Assembly (NCBI GenBank): GCA_009760855.2
Contig: WPIO01000010.1
Location: 8,887,501-8,951,500 of the forward strand
Length of the DNA stretch: 64,000 bases
Source: Cristatella mucedo
Taxonomy: Eukaryota > Bryozoa > Phylactolaemata > Cristatellidae
Direction: 5' to 3'
Shown: one piece after another, positions 50,610 to 63,631 of the stretch
How positions within the stretch are numbered: position 1 is the stretch's first letter
How the letters are laid out: each line of letters starts with the position of its first letter
Program-made: the position numbers and the translations under genes
Notes under the pieces: model-generated
What the model saw: only the letters and a program-made list of their open reading frames with translations
Databases searched by the model: none
Told to the model about the DNA's origin: nothing

Positions 50610-52335
50610 TAACTCCTCCTGCCTATTTTGCTGATCTTATGGCAGTGTTAGATAGACTATCAAGTTCTTCTCGAGCATTACCTACCATGCCTGGATATCA
50701 CTGGCACTTACCTATAGCGGTCTAGGTCTTTTCTCACTCGTAGACTCCAAAGTACGATACGAACAGAAAAAGATCATCCGAGAAACTACTGAAGTATGGG
50801 GTACCTCTCGGGTCCGTGCTTGGTCCGCTTCTATTCACAGTTTATACTGCCCCTCTTGCCGATTTGGTCACCAAGAACAATTTAGGCTTTCATTTATATG
50901 CGAGTAACATTCAATTGTAATTTTGCTTTCATCAAGTAATAAAAATAATAATAATATTAATAATGCACTTGAAAAAGCTCCCTCAGAGAACTAAATCTCT
51001 TTCTAGGCGCTTCACGTTTGCTGCAAAGGGAAGCGCGATTGAATGGTGATTAATATCATGCTTGATAAACATGAATAACATGGTTAGGGTGACATGCACA
51101 GGGTCAGCATGCAAATGTGGTTAGTGGCAGCATGCACAGTTTCAGCACACATAAGCACATGAAGGACGAGCCACAGGGACCCACTAAAATACTTTCCTAA
51201 ATAGATGTATTTTTAAGTTCTTTTTAAATGTGGTCAAGTCAGGGGATGTTCTGACGCAAGTGGGAAGGGATTTCCAGGGAGTTATCAAATGTATTATTAT
51301 TATCATTATTAATACTCATAGCCTCCTGCACGTCAAGTTATCACAGCTCCCTGGCTAATTGCATTGCTGACATCTGCCATGGATAGCAGTACACTTTCCC
51401 ACATTGAATGATGATAAAACGAACTTACTAGTTACGGGCAAATCAAGCTCAATTTAAATAGGAAAAAATTAACCCTTCCAATATGAACTGGCAGAACATC
51501 CTCTGTTAATTCTGCACTAATCTAGATGTCCTTTTCCAAAGTGAATTTTCACTCGACAACCGCATCAGCTCCACAGTCAAGTCTGCATACTTTCAGCAAC
51601 ATAAAGCTGCTAGAATTCGGGCTTGCTTAGACGGGGCTACTACTTCCAGATTATTCCACGCATTTGTGACATCCTGTCTTGAATTACGTAACGCACTGCT
51701 TTCTGGTACACCGGCCTGTGCAAACAGATGCTTGTAGCTTTTGAAAAACTTGGCAGCTACTACTGTCTGTCTGGAGCATTGCGATTGCCACATCAAACCA
51801 CTTCTCGCCGACCTTCACTCGCTCTTAATCAAGCAGCGTAGCGACTTCAAGATTCGGTAACTCACTTTTAGGTTCCTTCATTCTCTGGCTTAGAACTACT
51901 CCCCGACAAAGCTAGGCGTAGTATCTTTTCTGACTCGAATCGTTTATATGTATCTCATATGAATCTAAAGTCTTTCGGAGTCTGTGCCTTTATTTAATAA
52001 ACTCCCAAATCCTGGAGGTCACTCCCGATTTCTGTCATGACATCCCCAGTCTTAAACAAATTAAAAAAATACCAACAGTGCGCCTGTTTCTGACAAAAGT
52101 TAGTGGGTAATCGTGATTCATTCTTTGTGGATTCATGCGTGCTGACACTGCATCTACCACTGACCATATTTCACATGTTGACACTGTGCGTGTCACCTCT
52201 AGCCATGTTATTCTTGTGACATTATTGCATGTTACTACTAATTATGGTATCATGCTTCTTTAAAGCATATATAAAGTACCTACAAAGAGATTAAGTTACA
52301 CAATGGCGCTATACAAATACAATATTTATATTATT
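50610..52335 (+). repeat. Degenerate family 1 LINE, interrupted
   Basis: YGVPLGSVLGPLLFTVYTAPL and GFHLYASN (decayed YADD) lie before 50938. After the insertion the RT C-terminal blocks resume at about 51330 (AATGATGATAAAACGAACTT, then CACTCGACAACCGCATCAGC). The 3' UTR and decayed tail run to about 52335. Confidence 0.75.
50939..51320. repeat. Insert bounded by inverted LINE tails
   Basis: The left end is an antisense family 1 tail (TAATAATGCACTTGAAAAAG, then CTAGGCGCTTCACGTTTGC) with antisense 3' UTR. The right end is a sense tail (GGGAGTTATCAAATGTATTA with ATT repeats). Two tails facing outward suggest two insertions or a twin-priming/inverted event. Confidence 0.55.
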
Positions 52336-52446
52336 AATACTGTTAGTTTTCAGCCATGGTCTACCACAACGATACAATTTCCACGCGATATGAAATTAGA
52401 AAAAATTCAAAACTCTCGAGCATGCGTGTGTGGATGTGTGTGAGTG

Positions 52447-52481
<35 letters not shown>

Positions 52482-52499
52482 GTGTTTGTGTGTGTTTGT

Positions 52500-52597
<98 letters not shown>

Positions 52598-52823
52598 GTT
52601 AGCTGCTTTGATTTAAGCGTCAAGCTACATTACGATGACTTTTTATACTTACCATGGTGCTTTCATCACGTTGCGAGCATCTTTTTACATCAGCATACGG
52701 CCATCTGGTAAACCCTGGTCTTCGGTGCCAGCACTTATTTCATATGCCAGATCTCCGTTGAGCTATTAATCTTTCACGTTGAATTGCATGGCCATCTAAG
52801 TAATGTCAGTTTCATGTTCCCAG
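52336..52823. other. Upstream flank or intron of gene B with (TG)n
   Basis: A (TG)n microsatellite covers 52431-52594. The remaining bases up to the AG acceptor at 52822-52823 show no recognised exon. Confidence 0.6.
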
Positions 52824-52999
52824 GGAGGCAACCTTGACAGCGACCGCTGACTACTATGCAAAGCAGCTTGGATTCGTGACAGGCATTTTTGACATATTTG
52901 GCGGTCCAAATCAGGGCCAGAAAAGATATCTTGTCAGCTTGACTGTCAGCGACCTGGTGCTTGCAGGCACTGTCGCAAATGTCAACCTGACACTTAATG
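52824..52999 (+). CDS. Gene B exon 1 found: N-terminal lead and PLAT first strands
   Basis: Opens EATLTATADYYAKQLG after TTCCCAG and ends TLTLN-type sequence at AATG|GTAAGC (LTLN). The lead shares TLT...ADYYAKQLG with gene A, so it is under constraint. PLAT strand: YLVSLTVSDLVLAGT. Confidence 0.88.
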
Positions 53000-54284
53000 G
53001 TAAGCATCTGTGAGCAGTTTTTTCAAAAATTTCGCCAAGATTTCTTCCATGCAATAACTGCCGATAGCAGCTTTCTAATTCAAGATCCAAGAGCATGCTG
53101 ATCTAGCATTAACTACGTCCAATCTGTCGGAGCTGCATCCTCTGCTCCTTGAATAGTATTATGAATAATATGGATAGTCATAAAAATAATATATTGAATA
53201 ATGCTACAAGGAGCTGCGTTTAGAGACGAATATACTTTAAAAGATCGCGGTCTATACAATTCTCCAAGCAAAATTTGCTTCCGGTAGATGGACCGGCTGC
53301 AGGAAGACATCTGCATTATTTGCAATTAGCCTCCGACTTACGACGGGGTGACTTACAAAAATTTGGAAATACGAACACGACCATAGTCACGCAAAAAATA
53401 CAATAGTAAAATTGTTTACAAGAAAAACATTAAAGTTCTTGCGCGGTCAGTAGATTTGACAACGCCACAAACAGTAGTGAGGCAAACATTTCTGACAGCT
53501 ATGCAATACGGGCTATACCTTAAATGAAAAAACATTCTCAACTTACGAAATAAGATAGTGACCATAAAACCTGTTGTAAGTCAAATTTTCATAAGTCGGT
53601 GGCTGAATGTACTTTAAATTGCCGTATTACTTGCTATTGATTGATACTTTTGGAAAAGCCGTGTATAACCCGAAAGTTGAAAGACTGCGTCCTCATGATT
53701 AGTTAGTCTATTATCACTCTAGTAACGTCTTCATAGCCTGACAGTGCTCATGCAAAATGCTATGCCATGAAATGAGCAAAGAAGCACACCCACTCTCAGA
53801 TCAAGATACTTTCAACTAACACAAATTGCTATAATCAGGCCCAGTTCGACAAGAGTTTAACACTTAACTAATAACTAGTCTCTTGATTGAAATATCGTGC
53901 CTAAATTGATGTAATTCTTTTACTCAAGAACTCCAGGCCTTTAAACTTAATTTCCAACAGCTACTGCCAAACCGAGCCACACGGCAGGTCTACCGTCAAA
54001 GGCATCGTTTCCACATCACAGCTCTTCTGTCTGAGCTTCACTGACGCCGACTGATCAAGCGACCAGCTCCATTCATGATCCCCCACTCTCACTGTCACTG
54101 TCCCCGTCCCTCTCCCCGTCCCTGTCGCTGTTCCTCTCCGCGTCCCTGTCTCTGTACCTCTCCCTGTCTCTGTCCATGTCCCTCCCCTTCTCCCTTCCCC
54201 CTCTCTCTCTCTCTCTCACTCACTCTCCCTCTCTCTTCCTCTCTCTCTCCTTCTTTCACCCACCCTCTCTCTCTCTCACTCTCG

Positions 54285-54347
<63 letters not shown>

Positions 54348-57300
54348 GTTGGTCGCTTCACTCTGAACTTTACGAGCCTACCTGCCCAACGTCATTGCTA
54401 GTCTCTGGGTTCCTCGCGCTACATTAAAATCTTTTCCAATCTAACGTTCAGTTTTTTGTGTGCAGAAAGTCTGCGAATTAAATGTGGTTTCTTTAAACCC
54501 AGCTATAAAAATTCAACCGTTTACATACGTATCTGTTCTGCTTGGCGGCTTTTAAAGCACACCAATAGCCTCGCCTTTTTTCCTGTTTGCTTTTCATGCT
54601 GACCTCTGCATGATTCAACCCATGCCGCTCTCTAATGGCTGAGCTAACCAGTAGCCCTAAACACAGCAGCAGACCTTTTTGTGGCAGCTTGCCATCATTT
54701 TGCCATCATAATAAAATGATTTATTTATTCACGCAGTATAGCAAGACTTTTTTTGAAGACGCATGGAAAAGTCTTAAGCTGAGCCCATATCACCCCATTT
54801 TGAATGCCGACTGGACAGTAAAGTAAGCTCGATAGGTCACTAGGCAATTGACTAGATCGGGAACCCAGAAGTTTGTCTATCTTTGCATGCTCAATGTCAA
54901 ACTGTCTATCTGCCCTCAGTCCCTACGCCAGAAGGCTTCCGTTGGCTCACTATTTTTCAAGATGTTTTCAAATAGGCCGTTAAATTTTTGTTAAAAAACT
55001 CTCGATGGACGAATGGATTTATCTTGACGATTTCTTGCTGTTAAAACTATATTTTTAATAATTTATTTATGTAATTATATCGGTAAATAAAATTAATATA
55101 AAGGTAAAATAATCTATGAATTAGGCATCATGTGCATTAGGACAGTCATATACAAGAGTTATAAAATAACAAAGCAAAATGTGTATAGGTCCGCCTAAGA
55201 AACACGCATGTCTATAAACTTTATTTATTTTTGTAAAGAATGGATGTCAGTAGTTAGACGCAAGTGGGCGTAGGTTTCATTAAAAATAGCCACACACAAA
55301 AAATCATGTTCAGCGAGTACATTCTAGGAAGAAGAACCAATAATTTACATCTTCCCAGCTGCAATAAAGTAAGGGGCTGTCTCGACGTCACTCAGTATTG
55401 AAATTCAGGCTCTAGGATCTTACGAATTTAAGGTGAACTTGCCAATGGATAGAGATTCATTGGAGGGATTTCTAAAGTCTTGATTTAAAGAAGTGAGTTT
55501 TACAATGCGATCTGATTAGAACATATATAAAATAAGTAAGCCTGAGCAAGAGCATACAGAGATAAAAGATTATTTAAAGAAACTTTAAAAAGAGGAGCTG
55601 AATGATGGGCTACCACTGCAGCTTGGTTTTAAGTGGCATTCAATGTCAACTTTGAAGCTCGCGACAGACGAGCTTGCCTGCATGTGTGGCACGAATATTA
55701 AGCAACAACATCTTGTTCCCTTTCTCGGCGATCGGAAAGTAGTTATTTCACATAATTAGAGACAGAATTTAAAAAATGCACAGATGCTTTGGCTTTTTTT
55801 ATCCTCATCTAAGCACGAATGCATTTCCTTTTTACACAATACAGATCTGATAAAAGACGGCATTGACTCTGGAGCTGATATGCAGTGCATTATCTAGCCA
55901 GGGGTAATTTTAGAACAAGATTCCCAGATGGCATGCGAACGCTACAGCATGCATACATGCCGAATCTATGCTAAGGATTAGGCTTTCAAATTTATTTATT
56001 TTTTAATTAGTAATGCTTGATTTTTATCGTAGCTAGTCATTTACCGTAAAGGCTCACTGACTTCTCTTGGCCACTGTTACACCTACGTGTTGTTGATGCT
56101 TGCCAAACTAGTGACCGTCAGTGGATGTTCTTTAACGAGATGACAGAGCGGCATTAGAAAGCACCAGCCATGTTTCCTCCGACGACGTTACATTGGTTTC
56201 TAAGTTAAACTTTTGTTGTGGCTAACAATGCTTGAGCATGCTATAGTTTTTGTTTCTGCCGCATTCAAGCAAGCCAAGAGTGCTGGTCCTCTTCTTTCAC
56301 TTGTACAACTTCCTAATACCTTGTATATGCAGTCAAGGCGACTCATTTTCGTTTGTAAAGCTTTACAAGTCCGCACTAAATAATTTACTTGCTACTGTTC
56401 TATGCTTTCAACTAACAGTGGTGCTTGCACACGCACGAATCGGAAGTTCTATATCCTTTACTTTTATGTAGGTACTAAGTCTTCAAGTTCACCCATCACA
56501 GTCAGCAGTAAATTTGCACCAACCTTGCTTCCGGGATTAACAACGACTCAGAAGTTCGATCTGCCTGACTTGGGAGACGTTCTAACAATTGACATCGAGC
56601 TTGCTACAATAATTTTAAAGGATCCACTCCATCTTCGTTACATCGTCGTTGTCGACACCAGCGACAAGAAAGTAACCATTTTCCCCTGCTACAGATGGAT
56701 CACTACAAAAATTACTGTCAGAAATGGAAACGGTGAGTATCGGAGAAAGTTTAGCGACCCAGCCGTCACATATCTGGTGACTAAGAGGAGTTCGCGGCTT
56801 TCACGTCAGCCAGAAAGAGGCTGCTAACGCAGCACTTGTAACGATGCTAGTCTCAGCCGATTCGTGACAAACACTGATGACGCCTAAGCCTTGTATCGCG
56901 GCAAGTGACTTTTAGGTGCGTCAGAAATTTTCTCGTGTACGCCGGCAGTAGCGGGACACGGCACCGACGAAGTGTGCCCATTCTTTAACTTAACTTAGTA
57001 AGTACATTTACCCATTCTTTGACATACAAAGTCCATATCCGTAGCGTAGGCAAGTCTATTTAATTGCAAGGTGGGGTCACTGGCATTAAAAAACGGCCGT
57101 CGCATACAGAAAACGGCTAGGTTGTCTAGAGTTCAATGCAGCTCGAATGTCAATGCCAACTCAGGAATCACAACTGAGAGAACTTTACACAGCTTTTGAT
57201 TTTATGGGGCCTCAGTCATAGATGTCACATAATCAGCTCCTAGCTGCCATAGTTCAGAAATTCGTGATACATGAATAGAAGTTAAAATCTGGCTGATTTT

Positions 57301-60300
57301 GCACCCCTTTTATGTGAGCGGTAAGCATCTTGTTTGACATCTTTGTGGATCCTATTGTTTTGATCCATCTCTATTGTCTCCGTGCAATGTTACAACCTTA
57401 CCGGATCAGTAAATATATGCAAATTTGTATTAGCACCAATAATTTTGACAGTGCCAGTTCATTGCTTTGTCCATTTACCTGCTGCTCGAAGAGTTAAAGC
57501 TCCTAATGCAAGTATGGTTATGAGACACCAACTTACGCCAGTAAAAACTCAGGTGATCTCATTTCGTATCTTCAGCTTCTTCCTTGGTCGCTCCGGCCCG
57601 TCGTTGCTAGCGAGACGACGCTAGCCTGCTATTTTCAGCTTCTGCTGGATCTTGACAGGTATTCATTAAAGAAAATCACTGGCTGCGAGCTTATTGTTTA
57701 CCGTTATTTCACAGCCATTTATAGAAACTCGTAAAACTCACACTTAGCACAAACTAAGCAGCTTTCCAAGAACTCAGCTCAACTAGGCCGAGCTGAAGCA
57801 GCAAAGCATAGGAAGCATCACTCAGTACTTCGGGCTTGCAGTGTTTACAATGCAAACTGCAGAAAGGCATGCCATGGCATGCAGCTTTCGGCAGCTTGCG
57901 TTTCTTAAGTTGAAAGCGGCTTAAGTGTTTTAAGGTGTAACATTTCAATGTTAGCATCCAACCATGAGAGTGGTTGCTATGCTACACTTGCAAACTAGTG
58001 AATTATCTACCTCTTTGTCCAAAACTCACTATTGATGTACCGCGGGAGTGTGGCTATAAATTCACAGAAAAGGACTACATTTAAATCTGACTTTAGCGAC
58101 TGTGAGTTACGGTAAAACAAAGTAACGCATGGAGTAACTAAGAAACCCAGCTCGTTAAAGGGGTTGATACAGATGCGCTTTTACGATTAAGAAGGCTTAG
58201 TAGTGGCAAACTTACCTTCCATGATACAGCTATGAACCCAACAGTCTCCTTTGCACTATCATTCGGCACCCACAAAGTTTACACTTTCAACTCTGAATTT
58301 TCTGCTGCCATCGCAGCATTTCGTATTCGGGCATCTCACTCTACTTGAAGCGTGTTCAAAGTTTTGTGCGTGTACTCTTTACTCACCACACACTGGGATT
58401 TATCAAGGACAAAAGGATATTTGTACATCATGTTCCAGTAAATGAGGTGATTTATTGACTTGCAGCAAATAAGGGAATCTCAAGCTCGTAGGCTATTTTT
58501 TTTAAAGCAAACCGGTGCCAATAGGATAAAATCGGCTATCGACTCGAGTTGTGGTTCTCAAGTACAGAGAGGATGCTTGTTTCTCTCTTAGCTCTATCCA
58601 TGTTTTTAGTATCTAGGTACGTTATGTAGCTACTAACCGGTGAAAGATTGAGTACTACTAGCTTGCTGATGAGGCTCATTAAGCATTTGTCATAGCTATG
58701 CTGCCATTTCCGGTTCAGAAGCCTAGTGATCCCTGTTCCTGAACCGAGAGGTTCGGGTAAGACCCGCGATCCCGGCAGGACAGGGCACCGCCGGCTAGTG
58801 TATATATAAAAGTCACAAACTTTGATAAATCTTTCTATATATATATGTATATACTTACATGCATGTGTACAGTATGTGCACATGTACAATATACGTATTT
58901 GTGCTTGAATGCGAGAGTGTTTGTACGTGTGCGTGCTTGTGCGTGTGCGTGTGTTTGTGTACAATCGCACCACTGCCAGACCGGATTGTACGTCGGCAAC
59001 GGGCCCCTGTTTCCAGCAATAGAATGAGTATGAATATTCGGTACTTCCAATACGAGCAAGTGATTCTTGGTGTGCTCATTTTCTTTCAGCCTCCCTTGCA
59101 TTCAAGGAGTCAAATCCACTGCTGCTGGCACAGAGGCAGAACGAGCTGAGGAGCAGGCAGGACACATTCAAATGGGGGACAAACACCAGATATGCTGGCT
59201 GGCCAGGATATACGGCTGAGGGATTTTTCGACGTACCGGCTGATGTGCAGTTTGCTGACGCAGAGGCCGGAAGCTTCGTCACAGGTGTTATGGCAGCTGG
59301 TGTCCAATTCGGTCTTAAAGTACTTGGATCTTCCCTTGACCGCTACCCTGACTTCAAAGGTTTCTATGATGCCGGCAAGGGTGAGCATCTTGCTTTAACA
59401 ATCGAAAGACTATTTGCCGTGCAACGTTGTGAAAATCGGTGCATTTTATATTTTGCATCCGAAGCTGTCTAACAATTACATGCTCTCTTAGCAATGGGCA
59501 ACCAAGGGGATGATGACAAAGTTCTGAAGAATGTCTACGCAAACTGGACCGTGGACGAGGAGTTTGGCAGACAGTATCTCAACGGACACAATCCGGTTGT
59601 ACTGGAGAAGTGTACGAGCTTGCCTGCAAACTTTCCAGTGGAAGACGAATTAAAAACTCAAGGCTTAACACTTGCGGTGAGCTGCAGAGAAGAGAAGTCA
59701 TTGCTTGCAGTACAGTGAAGTGCACTGAAACGAGCGCCTGGAACAGCGGCTGTAGTAGCAACGGGTCTCTAAGATATGCTAAGAACAAACACGCTAACTT
59801 TGATTGCTAGTTATGATGTCTGAAGTAATGTAAATTGTCCTCCTTTTAATCCCAAACGTTTCCATAAGTTGCACGAAGAGAATACTGGGTGAAGAAAGGC
59901 AATCAGGGGGGGGGGGGGCGAGTTAAGCTTCTCATGGTTTGTAGCTAGTCATAAACTTTACAGATCTTGTTTTGATCTGATGTTAGGATCGACTGTTTTT
60001 GTAACTTTATTATTGGCTGCCCACAAAATTTCAGCTATTTTATAACAATAATACATTGTACACTCGCTAATCGATAAAGTAGGGCCACATCGAGAGGTTT
60101 GATGTTAAGCTTCTTACAGTTTGGGCGCCCAAAGCTCAAACATCTTTCATAAAAACTGATTAGATGGCTTGTGAAAATGCAATGAAAATCCGACGATGTT
60201 ATGTATAGCTTTCTCTATCTTTATTGACGACACAAGCTTTGTAGCAAAATACACCCAAACACATTTATTGGTGGTTACACTCAAAATTTGCCCGTAGAAA

Positions 60301-63144
60301 AAGCAAAGTTAAAGCTGCTTTTGCTGAGCATTCGGTAGGATACAGATTTACTGCTATATACAAAATGAAAGTTAGATGCATAGATAGGTCCGAAAGTCTG
60401 CTGAGAAAATGAGCAGCATGGAAACACCTGCTCAGGACTGCTGGAAAGGATGCGTCACGTTCGGCAGCAGGAGACCGGATGGCATGGCGTAAGATTTTCG
60501 GCCGTTAGTTCCACAGTCTAACACCTGAAGAGCAAAATCGCCTGTCGCCAATGGTCCTTAAGTGTAGAAGTGGAACGGCTAATTAAATATCCATAAAGGA
60601 CCTGAGGGCATGCGGAGGCTGAAACTGGTGCAGCAGTTCAACGTGGTGTGTTGGAGCCAAACCATGGCGGTCTTTTTGGATGAGGCAAGCAATTGGTTTC
60701 TAATAGATCAGGAGTCACTGCAAATCCTTCAGAAAAAGAAATTCATGGCGCCGCTTTAGTTTGACTGACGGGTAATGTGCTTGCCTTTCACAAGAAAAGT
60801 TCACCCGGAAACAGGTTGGGCTTTCAAAGGACACTAAGAAATCAATTGGGTTTAATTTAGTTAAACAGCTGAGCATGCGGGACTCTTTTTTGTTAGCTTC
60901 GCCGATATAGTCTCCATCACCAACAGTAGAGGCCTAATGGCTTTTTGTGGTAATCCAGCTAAAAGGAACAGCAGTCGTCCAGCCTAGAAGAACGAGGGAG
61001 CTAGTAAGAACTCAAGTCAGCCACCGAGGTCTGCAGTCATTAGTAACGGAAAGCGACAAAGCCTGGCGAGTAATTGTGTTTTCTTATTAATTTTTCAAAC
61101 TTTAAGTACTTCTCAAAGACGACATGCAAAAAAAGAAGCAGACGGCGAAGATCGCAGTTAACCTAGCCGCATGCTTTCGCTGTCCTACGAGCAAAAGTTC
61201 AGTTTTAACATGTTTTGGTATAAGGACTTTACCAGACGTTTTGGATCAAATATGTGTAAGCTTAGCATTCAGTATATCAGTGGCTGCAGCGGGTTGCCAC
61301 ATTTTAAATGAAAAATAAAAGCTGGATATGGTCAGCAGATAAACGAAAGTACGTCTCGTGGTGCCCGAATCCCCTTTATCCAGATGCTCCGAATAGTCGG
61401 AGAACAGTGGAGCACAAAGAAGTGACCCTTTTTGGAACTTTTCTTTTGTCTGGTCTGCTAGATGAGACGTGATCATCACAATTCAGGAATTGAATGCTAT
61501 CGTACAGTCGAAGTACAATTTAAACCGAGCAGCTGCCTTGTCTGCAAGACTGACCGTTTTTCTCAATCGTTTGAGTAGGATATCGAGAAAAATAGCTTCA
61601 AACGCAGCTGATAGATCATGCATGGCCAGGGCAGCAACATTTCCACTATCCCTGCTGCGTGGGCTGTCGTTATTTGCATATTGGATGGCAGCTTAAGTCG
61701 AGTGGAGTCAATTTAATCGAGACAGCAATTTTCCTTCTTTTTTTGTGTTCTACTACATAGCGAACAAGCTTGTACAGCTAATAAAACTCGAGTCCTCATT
61801 CGTGGGCTTGGTTCAGCAATTATTGCCCTAATTCAAATTGTTACTAATCACTCTGTTTCAGAATAGTGATCTGTATATTGCCAACTATTCCATCCTGGAC
61901 GGACTTCTAAGTCCAGGCGAAATGTCCACGAAGGCATTCTACTGTGCACCAATCTGCCTTTTCCGGATGTTATCTACTGGCCACCTCGTTCCGATCATTA
62001 TCCAGTTGAAACAGAAGCCAGGAGCAGACAATCCGCTTTGGACGCCCAGAGATGGTCTTGGCTGGTTGCTGGCAAAGATTTATGTGCGAAACGCGGATGC
62101 CAATCTACACCAAGCAGTCACGCACCTGCTGAAAACCCACCTGGTCCTGGAGGCGTTCACGGTGGCCATGTGGCGTCAGCTGCCCGAGGCCCATCCAGTG
62201 TTCAAGCTGCTCGTTCCTCACACTCGCAGCACGATCGCCATCAACGCTGCGGCCAGATCCACGCTAATAAACGATGGGGGAATCTTCGACTTCTCGATGG
62301 CTATGGGGATCAAGGGAGCTGGGGTGCTCATTAATCGTGCATTCAGCAAGTTCAAGGTGCAGGACATTAATTTTCCGGAAGCGATTCGGGCAAGGGGCGT
62401 AAATGGCGACGTACCGGGCTTTTACTTCCGTGACGATGGAATTAAATTGTTTAATCACATTCATGATTATGTGAAAGAAGTAATTTCTATTTATTATCTA
62501 AGTGATGATGACGTCAACCACGACACTGAGCTGCAAGCTTGGATGCAGGAATTGTACACATACGGCTTTCCTGGTGCCGGTGCTGATGGCACACACCACG
62601 GTCTTACGGGCTCCATTGCAACTATCGAACAACTCGTAACCCTTGTGACAAGTATCATTTTTAACGGTTCAGCTGGTCACGCGTCGATCAATTTCTCGCA
62701 AATGGGGTACTATGGATTCGTGCCAAATGCTCCCTTTATGATGAGGTCACCACCACCCACGTCAAAGGATGGAATCACTATGGAAAAGGTCATGTCGTCT
62801 CTTCCGGGTGTCGTAGACACTGCAAACCAGCTTGCCGTAGCCTATACTCTTTCAAGATATGCGGACGGAGAAGTAAGTGCAAATTTCTGAGATATAATTT
62901 TCCGCTATGAAATTTATTTCCTTAGGCGGGAGTTATGAATAAGCTGCTTATTTGCTTTTAGGTATTCCTGGGTGTATTTCCCGAACTCCATTTCTCAGAG
63001 GCCGCTGCGAATGCTGCGGCCAAGAGGTTCAAGGCCAACCTTTACCAACTGAATTCGGACCTCAGAGCTCGTAATGTTTCGCTGAATGTGACATCCTACC
63101 CGTACATGCTTCCGAGTCTAGTACCAAACAGCATAGCTAAATAA
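52824..63144 (+). CDS. Lipoxygenase gene B (PLAT/LOX), six exons, 5' end not found
   Basis: Paralogue of gene A on the opposite strand. Exons are 52824-52999, 56472-56732, 59090-59380, 59492-59676, 61862-62872 and 62962-63144, with GT-AG borders, each identical in length and phase to its gene A counterpart. They join in frame to 701 residues without stops. Same order: N-terminal lead, PLAT barrel (AGTVANV, FPCYRW), LOX domain with FGRQYLNGHNPV, LPANFPV, HLLKTH, FYFRDDG and GHASIN. Ligands are H392, H397, H577 and N581; the terminus is PNSIAK, again with Lys in the place of the usual Ile. Introns are longer than in gene A (3.5, 2.4 and 2.2 kb) because of LINE and microsatellite insertions. No canonical AATAAA was seen close to the stop; AATACA lies at 63178-63183. 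The first exon starts inside a codon and has no in-frame ATG, so an upstream exon is required. Confidence 0.93.
54187..54343. repeat. (CT)n microsatellite in gene B intron
   Basis: Pyrimidine-rich stretch, becoming a pure CT run from about 54290. It is preceded by a degenerate CTGTCC/CTCCGTCC minisatellite-like stretch at 54090-54186. Confidence 0.95.
55230..55950 (-). repeat. Degenerate family 1 LINE in gene B intron
   Basis: Antisense matches to the RT C-terminal region: GAAGCTCGCGACAGACGAGC against the RLVCRELH segment of the 21.4 kb element, and further blocks spaced as expected. Heavily decayed. Confidence 0.5.
56472..56732 (+). CDS. Gene B exon 2: PLAT domain, second part
   Basis: TKSSSSPITV through LPDLGDVLTIDIEL, LRYIVVVD and FPCYRW. 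Acceptor ATGTAG|GTACT, donor AACG|GTGAGT. Confidence 0.92.
58860..58965. repeat. TG/CG-rich imperfect microsatellite in gene B intron
   Basis: Alternating purine-pyrimidine stretch (TGTGCGTGC type) preceded by a short TA run. Confidence 0.8.
59090..59380 (+). CDS. Gene B exon 3: PLAT-to-LOX linker
   Basis: SLAFKESNPLLLAQRQNELR through VPADVQFADAEAGSF to FYDAGK. Acceptor TTTCAG|CCTCCC, donor AAGG|GTGAGC. Confidence 0.93.
59492..59676 (+). CDS. Gene B exon 4: start of LOX core
   Basis: MGNQGDDDKVLKNVY, then FGRQYLNGHNPVVLEKC and LPANFPVEDE, ending LTLA|GTGAGC in phase 0. It retains the Pro of NFPV that gene A has lost. Confidence 0.94.
59906..59918. repeat. Poly-G run
   Basis: Thirteen consecutive G in the intron after gene B exon 4. 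The length is prone to sequencing error. Confidence 0.9.
60430..61690 (-). repeat. Degenerate family 2 LINE in gene B intron
   Basis: The minus strand shows an AMHDLSAAFEAIFLDILLKRL-like RT block near 61600. Near 60650-60450 it shows the decayed C-terminal blocks (LNCCTSFSLRMPSGP, DCGTN). Many stops. Confidence 0.6.
61862..62872 (+). CDS. Gene B exon 5: LOX catalytic domain
   Basis: 337 codons from NSDLYIANY to SRYADGE with all four His/Asn iron ligands. By hand count 61 of 337 residues differ from gene A. The differences cluster at residues 445-464, after the TLINDGG loop. Confidence 0.96.
62962..63144 (+). CDS. Gene B exon 6: C-terminus
   Basis: VFLGVFPELHFSE to YPYMLPSLVPNSIAK and TAA. 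The last codon is AAA (Lys); an Ile codon (ATA) would be one base away. Confidence 0.93.
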   Translation, partial: VFLGVFPELHFSEAAANAAAKRFKANLYQLNSDLRARNVSLNVTSYPYMLPSLVPNSIAK

Positions 63145-63631
63145 GCTGTGGGGTAATGAAGCAGTCACTTTGAAAGTAATACAATCATGAAAAGTGATAC
63201 ATCTTGCTTCGTTTTTTCATTTTAAAATTTTATCTCAGAATGTTTTACCCTGCTATACCCACTTACTAAAAGTTTGTTTTTTTGGGAAAATTGGGAGACT
63301 AATGTCAAACTGGATTTATTAAGTGTCTGTATTAGTTTCAGTAATCAGCTCTGGAAAACCATTTTTCTATAATTAGGGGATATTCTATTATTGCATTTTA
63401 GAAATGGATTATTATTTTTGAAGCTTTGCTAATAGTAACGAATGGAATGGTAATTTTTAAATGTAGCTATCTTAAACGAGAAAATGAACAAATGCGCACG
63501 AATTGGATCCATATCTGGTAAACAAAATTACAGAAACAAATTGACTGCATTAGTACTGAATCTGTGTAAAAATGAGCACACAAGTTTTAGTATTGACGGA
63601 TTTTTTAGATCTTCTTGCCGAATAAATAATG
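63145..63631. other. 3' flank of gene B
   Basis: AT-rich, includes the probable 3' UTR. Nothing else recognised. Confidence 0.5.

Noticed and set aside
52356-52623. Cys-Val repeat protein just upstream of gene B, as a possible first exon
   Set aside because: It is a (TG)n translation with no splice-compatible end in the phase required by exon 1.
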